Shown one piece after another: positions 25,750 through 37,451 of a DNA stretch of 64,000 bases. Positions within the stretch are counted from its first letter, which is position 1, and the number at the start of each line of letters is the position of its first letter. This DNA is from Ignelater luminosus (taxonomy: Eukaryota; Arthropoda; Insecta; Coleoptera; Elateridae), in contig VTPC01000483.1 of NCBI GenBank assembly GCA_011009095.1, positions 1-64,000 of the forward strand, written 5' to 3'. The notes under the pieces were generated by a model. That model searched no databases, was not told where the DNA came from, and worked only from the letters and a program-made list of their open reading frames with translations. Both the position numbers and the translations under genes were made by a program.

Positions 25750-27480
25750 TGCGGATACTTGCCTTTGGTTATGGTTAATCTAGATTTAGAGATCGTAATG
25801 TATATATGTTACATACCAGGCCAAAAACACAGAACGGCAGGTATAAAAAATGATTTCTGTTTCCTCGTTTTCTTACCAAAATTATCGAAATAGCTTCAGT
25901 GAAGTATAAGAGAGTTTATAGCCCAAAATACAGATTTCTATGTCACAGAGAAAATTTGTTTCAAAATCTTTCAAACTTGAATGGGGAGGAAAAGGGCTTA
26001 ATGTTCCAATTGTCTAAACAGAAAAGATACTCGTCTCAGACTTTCTATTAATTGAATCTATCAAGTTTTCATTTACTCAACTACTTAATTCTAAACCGTT
26101 TTTTCCTTTTCTTTCAATTCATTTAAAATATTCCGTGATACATTAAATTATATGCTAATTGTTGATACAATTTATAAGTTAGTACACAGAAGCTGTTAGA
26201 CTTTATGTTGATCATTTAATTTCTAATTTCTATTAATTAGAATTACAAATAAAATTTCGAAACTGCCTACAGAAAGGAGATTTAAATCATTTTGATAATT
26301 CAAATTGGAAGAAGCATAACAACAAAAAAGCCTTGAATTTAAAGTAATGACTGTAGCTTATAGGAATAACATAGAAATTAATATTTTGTTGTAATTTGTT
26401 TATTGATTGTAATTATTATCATGGAACTCATTATTCAATAAATAATAAACTCTTAAATATCAGTTAATGGAATTTTACCTATTGAACCATTGAATAATTA
26501 ATTGAATTATAGGAAGGGCAAGGTTCTACAGCAAAATTAATTGTTTCCACTATTTAATTTGATATTTGCCATTTTGTATTGGAATTTAAATGTTTAAGTT
26601 TATTTTTCATTAAAAATAGAAATGAGCAAAACAGCATTGTTTAAAGTTAATATTTACAGAAATCTAAATTTACTTTTGGAAAAACCTTTCGCTTAAATTT
26701 ATTTCTTCAGATATATAAAAACCTACCACAAAACTACCACTGTACAAGTGTCTTTAAGTACCACGTCTGAACTTCTTTAAACTGTTGTGTGTTTTTGTGT
26801 TTATAGAGGGTTTGTCCATATGGCATTTGAATCTTGTTAATGCTTAATGTTTCCTTTAATTGCAGTTATAAAACTCAGTTTGATTTTATGTGTGGCAATT
26901 AAGAATAACTGCTATAGCTTTTACTTACTGCTGAACAAAAACGAGAAAATCTTTTTTTTATTAATTGCTTTTTGTTGTGAAGTTATTGGACTTTGTAAAC
27001 AATCGTAAATAATTTCTGAACATTAATGCCATAGTAAGTAAATGAAATAATGATTAATGAAATAATTCCTTTTCCTTTCTTGAGCAATATGTTTTATTCG
27101 TTTATGTTCTTCTGATTGCTTGATTCTTGTCGTTCTGTTAAGACACTCGAATATCCTTTAATGTCCCAGTAGGTCCATACCCATTGATATCTTTCATTGC
27201 TTCATTTTAGTATCTCACGCTCTTCGCTAGATATTGGAATCGCACCTAAGGTAGATATTCTTAAGACATCTATAGATAGATATAACTTTCTTGTTGGAAT
27301 TCAACACAGGTTTTGTATAAACCTCAAATCAAATGCTTGGGCAAATAAGATCAACTCTTGTATCGGTTTTTCCTCACGTCGTCGGTATGACTGAGGACGT
27401 GATCATTTTACCAAAAGAACATTTCTTAAATCTACCTAATTGTATTTGAGTAAACTTTGACGTTTGACTTTTGATTTTGC
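25750..27480. other. AT-rich non-coding stretch
   Basis: Nothing recognisable. This is very AT-rich DNA with short homopolymer and TTAAT-type words. Confidence 0.45.
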
Positions 27481-27540
27481 TTACTGGGTACATTGATAAA
27501 ACCAATCTTTTTTTGTTTTGGCAAAACATTTCTCGCATCT

Positions 27541-28140
27541 ACCCAAGATCTACTTGTTTCTATTACCGGGGAAAAATTTTTTCTATCACTTTTTGCTTAA
27601 TTGATTGAATTATTTGCTTAGCAATTAGAAAGTAAACTTGCCTGAGACTCAGAAGAGCTGTTGTTCTTTGGGAAGGTAGCACTAAGGGCATTGGAACTAC
27701 CCAAGACCTACTACCTCCTCCAACAAAGATGATTTTTACCCTTCTTGTTTAAGTGAGTAAATCATTCTCCTGCAATTGGAAAATATAAACATTTGTCCGG
27801 GACTCAGAACGGTTGTAGTTCTTTGCGAAGGTTGCATCAGGATATTATTTACCATCAGAACCACCCCAGATTTACTTTTTTCCATACCCGAAGGTAATTT
27901 TTACATTTCTTTGTTTAATTGACTAAATCATTTTCCTGTCAGTTGGAAAATATAAACATTCATTTGACACTTAGAAGAGTTGTATTGCTTTGCGACGGTC
28001 GCATCAAGGATATTATTTACCAGGAACTACTCAAACGAAGATCTACTAATTCTGCCATCGAAGGTTGCACCAAGACCATCTGAACTAGCCAAGATCTAAT
28101 TTTTTCCATTGCCAAAGATGCTTTTTTACCATTCTTTGTT
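27541..28140. repeat. Tandem repeat with ~163-bp period
   Basis: Units begin ACCCAAGATCTACT at 27541, 27699 and 27863, with a broken fourth unit near 28029 and a further start near 28093. Spacing is 158, 164 and about 166 bp. Shared words along the unit: CATTGCCAAAGATG-like, TTTGTTTAATTGACTAAATC, TTGGAAAATATAAACATT, GACTCAGAAGAG and TTGCGAAGGTTGCATCA. Divergence is moderate. It ends only about 40 bp left of the 28179-30493 transposon. Confidence 0.8.
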
Positions 28141-28500
28141 TTGGGCTGATGTTGGATTCAAGAAAGGATAATCTTTTACACAAGAATGACAGGGCCCCAA
28201 GTCCCAACAATGTGATTGTAGATATTTTACCAAAAAAGATTGATGGGTTAATAACTATTTTTTATATTATCTATTTTTATTAATCCAAGAGTACTTGAAT
28301 ATTTGTATTATTTTTAGTGTAAAAGTAACATACGGGTGACTACGAAAAAAACTTTGACTTTGCAAATATTTTCTAAAAATTCTTGAACTTGGGCCCTTGT
28401 CATTCTTATAAGGTACTTCTTGCAAAATATATTGAAATAAATAACTTCAACACAAAATATCGTTTATTCTCGCCAAAACTAAAAAAGTACATAGAAAAAC

Positions 28501-29235
28501 TTATTCAGAATCTGAATCCTGATCATCTTCAGCATTAGTCTTTCTCGGAGCACCCGTTATTGGTTGTAGGTTTGCATAATATTCCCACTTGTCTTCATCC
28601 AAATAGCGAACCAATGAAAGCACATTAATTAACTTTGAGTCCTTTATGCGTAGCTGCTGGTCATAAAGATGGGCAGAAGGTACAGTAGATACTTCAGCAT
28701 TCGCTAGTAATAATCTAAATTGTTTTGGTAAGACTCCCGACATTAACTCAGATACTTCAACTTCATATTTATGAGGTTTTGAATATTGAAATATTTTGTA
28801 CTTTGTTACTTGATATTTTTGCTTATTTTGTTGGAAATTTTTTCTAAATATGCCAATACTAGTTTGGATAAATTTTCCTTTGAAAACATAGTGTACATTT
28901 CCAACACGCTTAGATTTGAGGATAAATATCGACGTTTGCTTTGGTTTCTTTCATAGTGCGACACCTGATGGGGAAACTGTTGAATGTGGTTGTGAATTTT
29001 TACTTTTACTTCTTCTGATTTTGCCAACGGGCAATTATTGTGACGACCCCTTTTATCAAGAGGTGTTGTACCTTCTAATACAGCAGAAGTTACTCGCCTT
29101 ATACGGTTTTTACTTACACCGAACAAACTAGCATAACTTGAACGGCACACAATTTTGGACGCATCGCCAATGGTAACCTACAACCACACCTGTTGAAAAA
29201 GTCACATGCATATTTACAACTTACAATATAAGTAA
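28501..29235 (-). pseudogene. Transposase-like protein, centre deleted
   Basis: On the - strand an N-terminal part (29190 to about 28870) reads VTIGDASKIVCRSSYASLFG, then VSKNRIRRVTS, a KRGRHNN motif near 29030, and FPHQVSHYERNQSKRRYLSS near 28950. I recall this series (V-C-x-FF/SY..LFGVS, xRGxHxN, FPxxxSHYxRxxSxxxYLS) from a large, multi-copy uncharacterised insect protein family that behaves like transposase relatives. The C-terminal part (about 28785 to the stop at 28501-28503) reads KYSKPHKYEVEVSELMSGVL, a KDSKLINVLSLVRYL segment and an acidic DDQDSDSE tail. The zinc-binding and catalytic middle of the family is missing between them and the frames do not connect. It is therefore a deletion derivative. 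The family function is an inference. Confidence 0.62.
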
Positions 29236-29718
29236 AAACTGCCTTGAGATTGCAGAATTCTCCTTGTTTTGTCGGGGTCATCTACGAACAACTTCATTTG
29301 ATTTTATACTCTACCTGGCTTTGAGTAATGCTTTTTTTGGTTTAGAGGCGTCTCAAGACAGTTCCTATTACACCTAAAATGTTACAAAGTTATTTCGTTT
29401 TACACCATTTTTAGCTTATATTTAGAATAACAGTTCGATACAGCTACCCCTAGAATTAAAGTTGTACAGAAAGACTTTAACCTTACCAATGCGTGAATAT
29501 CAATTCAGAGAATCAAACACTTAGAAGATTTTAAAAAAAAACTTCGAAAATCTTGACAGTTCATTAGCAAAACGACTGCCATAACACTATAATATCGCGG
29601 CTACGTTCCTGCTACTCTCCGACAGCGTACCAACCGACAGTACCACAATCCAATTTCCCTAAATCACCTGGAGAACATTAACCCCGCGCAAGCATGGGTG
29701 AATTGATTCATTCAATTC

Positions 29719-29835
29719 GGCCTCCTGCAAGATTGGGGCGGAATTCATTTAAAAAATGGACGTTTAATTACTTCTAACCTAACCACACTCTCGCTTCGGC
29801 CTCCCACAAGATTGGGATGGAATTCTTATACGCAG
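29719..29835. repeat. Two copies of a GGCCTCC(T/C)(G/A)CAAGATTGGG word
   Basis: TCGGCCTCCTGCAAGATTGG near 29718 and TCGGCCTCCCACAAGATTGG near 29795 recur at about 77 bp, each followed by a GGAATTC variant. They lie inside the transposon and may be part of its untranslated sequence. Confidence 0.55.
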
Positions 29836-30114
29836 GTCATGTTGCAGTAGGGGGTTGGTAGTGTGTGCAGCAGCTGATTTAGTTGCCAAATTCATTGTTT
29901 CTATTGTGCAACATAACCTCAGATGTGCTTAAAATCGTGTTTGTTTTTAGTCGGTTTCACCAAGATTGGATTAATTAATTTTCTTTACCTCCGGCCACCT
30001 AATTATGTTCTGTGAGTAATTCTCTACCTGCTGATACCAAAAACTTGCTCTCAAAACGTCGTTTTCCTAGCGGTAGCTATATCGAACAATTACCATATTT
30101 AGACATGTGAATAC

Positions 30115-30200
30115 CTGCATTTTATTTCGTGAAATATATTCTTTATCTTCTCCTCGGCGTTTTTTTCGAACATTTGCATTCCATTCCTTCTCATTTCTTT
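30115..30200 (-). pseudogene. Possible first coding exon of the transposase-like gene
   Basis: On the - strand the segment reads NEKEWNANVRKKRRGEDKEY and ISRNKMQ, then meets a donor-like junction, CAG followed by GTATTC, at 30115/30114. A 'W..N..K..R..GK.Y.S' phrase is the usual opening of the repetitive insect protein family found at 28501-29235. The matching acceptor could be the TTTTTCAACAG just upstream of 29190, giving an intron of about 0.9 kb. The frame has no long support upstream, so this is a suggestion. Confidence 0.4.
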
Positions 30201-30495
30201 TTTTTTGCCATGAACATCTGCACTGTCGTTATCTATTTTGCATAATGGAGCATTCACAGCGACATTTGACAAACCAAACCCAAGTCTCGTAGAAACTTGA
30301 AAACGCAAAAGACCCTAGTCCAAGACTTGGGCCCGTTTTATGGTGAAATGTTTCTTCTCGGCTTAGTTTACGACACATGCTACAACGACTTGGGTCTTTT
30401 ATACACAAAATTACTAGACAAGAGTGCAAAGAACAAATTTATGGGCACAACGCGATATAGCATATAATGGACTTGGGCCCCTGCATTTTTGTGTA

Positions 30496-33400
30496 TTCGA
30501 TTCTTGTAGTGCTGAAATACATCTTCTAAGACTTATGCAGTTTATTGTTGGTATTGCTTGTTTGTTGGCAGTAGAACAGTATTCTGTATACTGTGCAAGT
30601 AGGAAGAATTACCCATTAGAGTTTTTGCCGTCAATTAAAAGCTATTTTCTAGCGGAAGCTTTTTTATTGTATTTCCTGCGTTTTTTTATAAAAAGAATTC
30701 TGACTGTCTTCTAGGAAAATTATCTTAAGCTGATAAGTTCAAGAGTTTTGAGAGAATTATTTGTTTTCCTATAATGATGGCACCTATTTCTGCAACTTTG
30801 CAAAAAGCTGAACTGCTATAGCTGTTTTCTTCTTAGAGAGCAGTTTTTCTTTTCGTAACATATAATTTTTAAAATTTTACCTTACTTATCAGTTTCATTT
30901 CTAGAGAATCGTACCTCTAATAAAAGTTCAATATTAATATTGCCTGTACCTGATGCTTTGCGGATTCTCATATTGCTTATGTTGCTTCATCTTCTTATTT
31001 TGTTTTATTGAATCTGCTGTTGTTTTGGTTTTTCCGTTTCCCCAAGTATCGTGCGTCTTATTCTCTCTACAACTTCCAGGTCCTTTTATTCTCGATTCTG
31101 ATTTGTTTTCGTTTCATTTCATCACGATTTCTGTCTTATTTTTCGATCTGATTGATATCCAGCAAACAGCTGATGTTATAGACTTTGACTTCCCTCAAAT
31201 CAAGTATTCTATTTGGAATTTCCTGAAGTTGGTGTGTTTGACCTTTTGAACTTATTAAGAAGTTGGTTTTTTTTCTTAACCTTCATATTTAGATGTATTT
31301 CCCTTTCGCCGGACAACGTTAAATGCAAACTTGCATACTGAAAACTCCCCAAAGCAGAAATACTCTTGTTATTTTGTTTTCACCTTTCAGTCTTTTTTCC
31401 CCTATTTGAACTACAGAGACATTTCCTTTGATATTAAGCCAAGTTATGACATGATCAATGGAATATTTCAAAATCTGAAATGGACATAATTCAGTGGTAA
31501 TACAAGTAACGACTGCTGTGTTCGTGATCAATTCGATGACTTGCGTGCTACATTTTAACAGAAATCGTACATCTGTGTTCATGAAATTGTTTCAATTGGC
31601 GTGTCAGGATAACTAACTAAGTAACTGCTCCTTACAAGTCTAAATTACTCTACGAGCTCTAAGTAGTTCAGTAGCTTGTATAGCATTGATAAACTGATGA
31701 TCTTAATTTGTTTTAGGGAAATGTAGGAAAACTTCTATGTTTTGTTGCTGTTCGTAGACGAAATCGACATAACCTTCACAGAACTCACAAACAATGTACA
31801 GTTTTCAGTGTCCTAATATTTTATGTTATTGAATTAGCTGATTGTGAGTTAACATTTCCAATCCTTTCTTCCTTAACGATTTTATAATAAAAATGTTACG
31901 TAAACATTGTAAACCACGTTTAGTGGACTTATTAATTAATATATATAAATCATAATTTAGCTTTCTCCACAGTACAAGATTTGAACATTCTTTCCTTGTA
32001 ACATCTTCTTGTTAACGTTTCGACAAACTCTACATGGTTTTAAGAAGTTACGTGCAGATTAAAAGAAATTTCAAAATGGAATATTCTAAATGACTTTCAT
32101 CTCAAATAACATACACTTGATATAGCAAAAAAAAAGTGCAAAAGAACAGTATAAATTCAATTTAAAATACACTTTGAAAGTGCAAATCGATTCTACGACC
32201 CTAATATACATGGTGATTTTATAGCATCATAAATGAGCTTCAATTATCGGTAAATGTATAAAGAAGGGAAAAAAAAGTAAAACTCGGCAATTTCTTCAAT
32301 TCAACTAATGTTCATTTGCTCTGGAAAGAAAAAACGAACCTTATTATCGGAGACTGTTTGATTTCATCTCGCTTCAAGTTTGTACTACATCCATTTGTAA
32401 GGGGCGTTACGTTCAGATTTTTAAAAGAAGAAAAAAACATAATTTATCGTTTGTATTTTCAATTATCTTAGATCATAATGAAATTTTGCAATCAATACCT
32501 GCACGTAAATAATAAAATAAACTGCCGTGCGAGAGTATCGAAAGTAAAAGTCGTTTTTGTGTGTGCTGTGTGTATATAATTTTTTTTATTTCACACGTTT
32601 CAATGCACATGTGGAAACCTGTTTTTGAAGACACGTGCACTTTATATGTTTTTAACTGCAACAAATTAATGCTCCAAATAGAAAATAGAAAGAGAAGGAA
32701 AAACAACAATAATATCGTGTGTATTGTGCAAGAATTGGAAATTAAGAGAATCAAGCTCAGGGCAGTTTAGAAGGCGATTTAGAAATTTTTTTATATTATT
32801 TATAATATAACTCTAATCATAATCGCCCACCCATATAGCCATCTCTCTTCGCCTTCGTATAATTCTGTATAATTTCTATAATTGACGTTGTTTGACCATG
32901 GTCCAAGAACCTTTGATGAACTATTTTCCAATGAGAAGAATAAATATTTTAGGTTATGTAAACGTTATAAATGTTATGATAGATAAGATTAGTTTTTGCG
33001 GCTAAAACTTTTTAGAATTTCACTTGTGCAAGTTTTTTTTTCAATGATTGATTGAGTCGACTTTCGTAATTTTATTGTTTCAGGTGTAGCAGCTTAAAGA
33101 GAAATGTTGTAGCTGTCCGTTTTGTTTAGATATAACTATGTAGCCGATCAATCATTTAACTTTTGTAATTACGAGCTTTTCGTTTTAGCCTTTTGTATAC
33201 CCCCTATCAAATAACTAGTCGATAAGTTTCTTTTTTTGCGAATGACCCCAAAGAACGATAAATTTTCAGTTAGAACTTTATAAGAAAAATGTTGGCCAGA
33301 ATAAAAAACGTAGTGACCTTTGGGAATGGCGACCCCAGGACCGTCCGTTTAATCGGTCGGTGAAGTAACTTTTTTCTGCACATTTTCTCCTCTTTCCCTC

Positions 33401-34880
33401 AGGACAATTTTATATAAAAATCTTGCTTTGTGAATTTCTGAATTTTTTTCTCCTACATTTCCTCCTTATAAAATTCAAAGCCTAAGAGCGGAAAATCGTT
33501 TTATTTAAAAAGAAACGTCAGGAAATTCAAATAGAGCGAAAGGTCACATACTATAAGGGATGAGCAGGCAGAGAATAATATTGATGTATGCAATAGAACG
33601 CTAAAGTTGCAAAAATAGATTGGAAAACTGTGTAATCCATTTATTGAAATATACCCGCATGTATTATTGGATTTTGGTAGCAAAATGGGAGCAAAATATA
33701 TTCATATCTCATCTGATTTATTCTAAAACTACCTACTATATGTGTGGTTTTCGTATCTCATATAAAAAATATTTTTAAGCGCAGACGTTGCTCTAGGGAT
33801 ATATTTAAGAAACGAACAAATTGCACACGCTACTACACCTTAATAAATTTTCAAATGGTCTTTTTAATTGATATAAGCTAATAAACTATAGAAATAAATT
33901 AAAAGTTGTTCTGCATTTAAATATGAAAGTTATCCTATTAACCTTTTTTTGTGCAAAATAAATATGCGCCTGCTGTTTCGGGAATTGCTTTAATTCAGAA
34001 TCTCATAAGATGCAGCGAAATGGAACAGAGCATGATATGTGAGGAAGAAAACGGATTTTGGTAGAAATTTTTTAATAAATAAGTAGTGTTTTGGAAAGTG
34101 TTGTTCCATACGTAATTCATGTATTTATCAGATAAAAGTAATATAATTAATTATAACTCAAAATATTTATTAGAGCTTATTATTGCCTAATATTGTGTTA
34201 TGCTTAGAATTTTTTCTTATGCATACATATAATTATTTCCTTAAAAAGGATATTTCTCATTTAAATAAATTTTATTTGTTTCAATATTTAATTTTGTATA
34301 TCTTACGTAAAGATAATAGGCCCATATACTGAACCCTGTGATACATCATCAACAATAACTTTTGTATTACGTTCTCGATTTCCTTTCTTTTTCTAATATT
34401 ATTATTGTTCTTAAATCATTTCTAGTCGTCCAAATTTTTATTTATTATGGTTTGGTCCTTTCAGTTCATAATTTTTGTTTATAATTTATAGAACCGTTTT
34501 TAATCTTTCAAATATGATCTATGATTTTTAAGATTAATTCTACATGATTGAAGATCTTGAAAGCTTTATATTAGCATCTAGGTACTATTTAGTAAGGTAC
34601 TACTGAAACTTTTAGAAAGAGAACGCTTGATTCAGACGTTTATAACGTTTTGCGTTGACGATTTTCTTTTCTTTAATGTTGCATTTAGCTTATTTACGTT
34701 TCTACGAGTCATACGTGTCTAATTATCTGCCGACAAAACAACAATGCGCTGCACCACTGCGGCGATAGTTCCACAACACAATCGTTCACGTTCTTTTGCT
34801 TTAAACCTTTTTGGGGAAAAAACTACCCTGGCTGTAGACTCGCATTTTGCATTCCAACAGACTACATGGCTTCAACTTCA
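30496..34880. other. AT-rich non-coding stretch
   Basis: No gene recognised. Open frames such as 30953-31249 (+) and 31319-31582 (-) are hydrophobic or low in complexity and match nothing I know. Confidence 0.45.
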
Positions 34881-34884
34881 GTCA

Positions 34885-34912
34885 GGCCATTTGCGGTGGC
34901 CTATGATCAAGC
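34885..34912 (-). repeat. Single copy of the palindrome-cored repeat
   Basis: GGCCATTTGCGGTGGCC followed by TATGATCAAGC resembles the complement of the 60177-60200 copy (GGGCCACCGCAGGTGGCC). It is a lone, inverted fragment of the family seen in arrays at 8.2-9.9 and 17.0-17.6 kb. It lies inside an open frame (34744-35037) that I do not accept as a gene. Confidence 0.5.
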
Positions 34913-35274
34913 TTTACTGTTCACAACGAGCGGTGAAAGAGTGTACTTTAGAAAATCTCAAGCCACTTTGTCAGCGTTATAACGTCTCAGAGATATTTAC
35001 CTGTTGCTTAGTAGAACAGACGAGCAAATGCATTTAAAAAAAACGATTAGAAAATAGCAATCAAGATAAGAAAAATAAATAAGACAAACAAAAGTAAAAA
35101 TCTTCCCTGTCACTTTCTCATATGACCTACACGATGCACACTGAGCGAGAGCTGCAGACTAAAAACAAGACTTTAAGTACGGTACATTTTCTTGGGGATT
35201 TAAGTAAATGTTTTGGAATCTGCTACAGATTTTTCTGAAATACTATTCAGGTCAATGCTTTGGATTTTGATTTA

Positions 35275-36008
35275 CAGAAGAAAGATTTTGCACCTCAGCT
35301 TGGTTTTGCATAGGAGAAGATTCGAGTGCAAAGAAGGTTTTGGCCAATGAATTGGGGATGAGGAAAATCTGCGCGAAAATAGTTCCGAAAAACTTTTCGC
35401 AGAAACAAAAGAACAATAGGAGGGACATGTGTCTTGACTTTCTGGATCGAGTTTTAAATGAACCTCATTTTCTGAAACGTGTCATTACCGGTGACGAGTC
35501 TGAATCTTGGAAACTAAGCACAAGAGCCAGGAATGGCACACTTGAAGCTCACCAAGTACAGAAAAAGCAAGAATGAGCAAGTCGAAGATCAAAACCATGC
35601 TGAGTTGCTTTTTCGATAACCAAGGAATCGTCCATAAAGAGTGTGTACCTCAAGGCCAAACGGTAAGCCAACAATTGTACCGAGAAGTTCTTGAAAGACT
35701 TCGAAAAAAAGTCATGCGTCTGAGACCAAGCATCGAGAACAAGTGGGTGATGCATCACGACAATGCGCTTTGTCACACTGCATTTTTAATTTATGAGTTT
35801 GTGTTTTTTTTTTTTTGCCAAGGTTGAGAAATTACTTCATAGAACATCTTTTGGGACACTAGAAGACTTTAAAACTACCGTAACCTACCGGCTGAAGGCA
35901 ATTTTAGTATCCGCGTTCCAGCACTGCTATAAAGAGTGGAGAAAGCGTCTCCATCGCTGTGTGGCTTCCCAAGGCAATTACTTTAAAGAAGACAATGTGG
36001 AATTGTAA
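35275..36008 (+). pseudogene. Mariner transposase A, 5'-truncated and frameshifted
   Basis: A decayed mariner transposase (cut-and-paste, DD34D family). Segments in three frames: AKKVLANELGMRKICAKIVP near 35320, KRVITGDES near 35480 (first catalytic Asp in GDES, though the following Trp is displaced), MSKSKIKTMLSCFFDNQGIV from 35573, VPQGQTVSQQLYREVLERLR, WVMHHDNALCHTAF near 35750 (second Asp), and FGTLEDFKTTVTYRLKAILV to GNYFKEDNVEL, ending at 36006-36008. About 22 codons that should carry the third Asp (the 'YSPDLSPCD' block) are deleted near 35795, where a run of T now sits. The N-terminal DNA-binding half is missing. It is from a different mariner lineage than copies B and C. Confidence 0.9.
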
Positions 36009-36023
36009 TTTTAATTGAATAAA

Positions 36024-36058
36024 AAAAATCAGTCTCATTACTTTATGTACGCACCTCG
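36024..36058. repeat. Right terminal inverted repeat of mariner A
   Basis: The segment ends ACTTTATGTACGCACCTCG at 36058, followed by TA. This is the expected place and form of a mariner end, about 15-50 bp after the transposase stop. A matching left end was not found; TACGAGTCATACG near 34706 is only a weak candidate. Confidence 0.7.
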
Positions 36059-36060
36059 TA

Positions 36061-37449
36061 TTTTTTAGAATTCTGATAATCTATTGCTTCAGCTTCATCT
36101 TATTTCTCTGATTCTATTACATGTGTTTGGAATTTTCATTTTGTCTTTTTATTTCCGCCTCTACCTCTACTAAAACGAACGACCTATGTAGTAAGTGATT
36201 CTGTCACTACATATGCTCTCATTTGGGAAGCCTGATTTAGTTCCACGTGGCACAATTACTGTCGCTATTACCACCTCTACTACCAGTTCGTGCCACGTTT
36301 AGACACTTATACCGTTGAATCACCATAACAACATGATGCATACCTCTATTCCAATAATCTTGTATTTCACACCATCGATTCGAAGAGTTAACGTGTTCTA
36401 CACGGATTTTGTGACATACTACGACCACACCATACAGGTCTTTCGAATCTGAACGCTAACGCTGCACTGCGCTGGTATGTCCAACTAATAACCACATACA
36501 CTGGCTGAAAAGGCGCAGAAATTCACAACGGCCTCCAATTTCTGGACGGAAAATCAACGTTGACTGCGACAATGACGAAGTGGGTTCATTTTAAGCAACA
36601 GTTTTCCTTAGTTAGATTGAAGAAGCCAAATGGACCCATGGACCCGTCACCAGTACATTTTAACGTTTTAACATCCTGTCACCGTTCCATTCCCCATGTT
36701 TTACGAATCGTGTTTTAGCTTCTTCCGACGAGCTCATCGAGGAATCCTTGCCGCCAACATTTTCATTCTTTGCTGCTACTACGCTGTCTCGTAATATTTC
36801 GAGTACTGTATACTAAACTCTCTCTCTCTTTCTTAGCTGAAGACACAGATTAAATAAAACTTAGATATTTTACTTCCTATACCACCAATGTTCCCATTTT
36901 TTGTCTCTGCGCATTTACATTTGCAGCACTGAGTTTACCACGTTTACTTTTTTATGCGCGTTTTATGAAAAGTGCATACCACGCTGTGCTGCTTGCGCAG
37001 TACATGTCAAAATCGCAAGCTCTGAGAGTTGCTTGGAAAGAGAGAGCAATAGAATCCACAAATCTGTCGAAGTGAAACATCTGACTCTTATTTAATCTGT
37101 GCTGAAGAGAAGTTTACTTCTATAACGATCAGTTATTGTCTTTGGACGCCGAAGAGCAACATTTAATTTTCTTATGATCTTTGCATTAAATTTGTCTTAT
37201 AGTAGTTTCTTGCTTTTTTGTTATTTCTTTTCTAATTATTTAGCTGAGCATATCTGATAGTATCGAGTTAGCTCGGCTGCTTTAAAGATTTACATTGAGA
37301 TTTCGTTATTCAACTGTATTGTATCGTAATTGTTAACATTTTTTTTGACTTTCTGTTCAACATCCTGCAACTTGGTCGATTTATTTCTGCTTACCAAAAG
37401 ATTGATATTTATACAATGTCACAATTTCTGGTTTGACTTTATGGGAACC
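36061..37449. other. Non-coding or unrecognised stretch
   Basis: A moderately GC-rich block at 36230-36800 has mixed frames with many stops. A phrase like NAALRWYVQLITTYTG near 36455 faintly recalls a retroelement Gag, but is too weak to call. A short CT run lies at 36816-36833. Confidence 0.35.
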
Positions 37450-37451
37450 TA

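Larger units (their letters stand above)
28179..30493. mobile_element. TA-target transposon with GACTTGGGCCC subterminal repeats
   Basis: The left end, CACAAGAATGACAGGGCCCC (28179), matches the complement of the right end (CACAAAAATGCAGGGGCCC, ending 30493) with small gaps, and both continue into AAGTCC. TA flanks each side (28177-28178 and 30494-30495). The word GACTTGGGCCC, or a one- or two-base variant, recurs inside at 28192-28204 (complement), 28385-28396, 30324-30334, 30388-30396 and 30470-30480. Such clusters near the ends usually bind the transposase. The gene inside runs on the - strand and belongs to a repetitive insect protein family. The superfamily is not settled. Confidence 0.65.

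Noticed and set aside
34744..35037. 97-codon + strand frame before mariner A, considered as its missing N-terminus
   Set aside because: The translation lacks the helix-turn-helix features of mariner and crosses a copy of the palindrome-cored repeat.
36455..36800. Possible retroelement Gag (phrase RWYVQLITTYTG)
   Set aside because: It is a single short resemblance, with several stops and no zinc-knuckle, protease or RT nearby.
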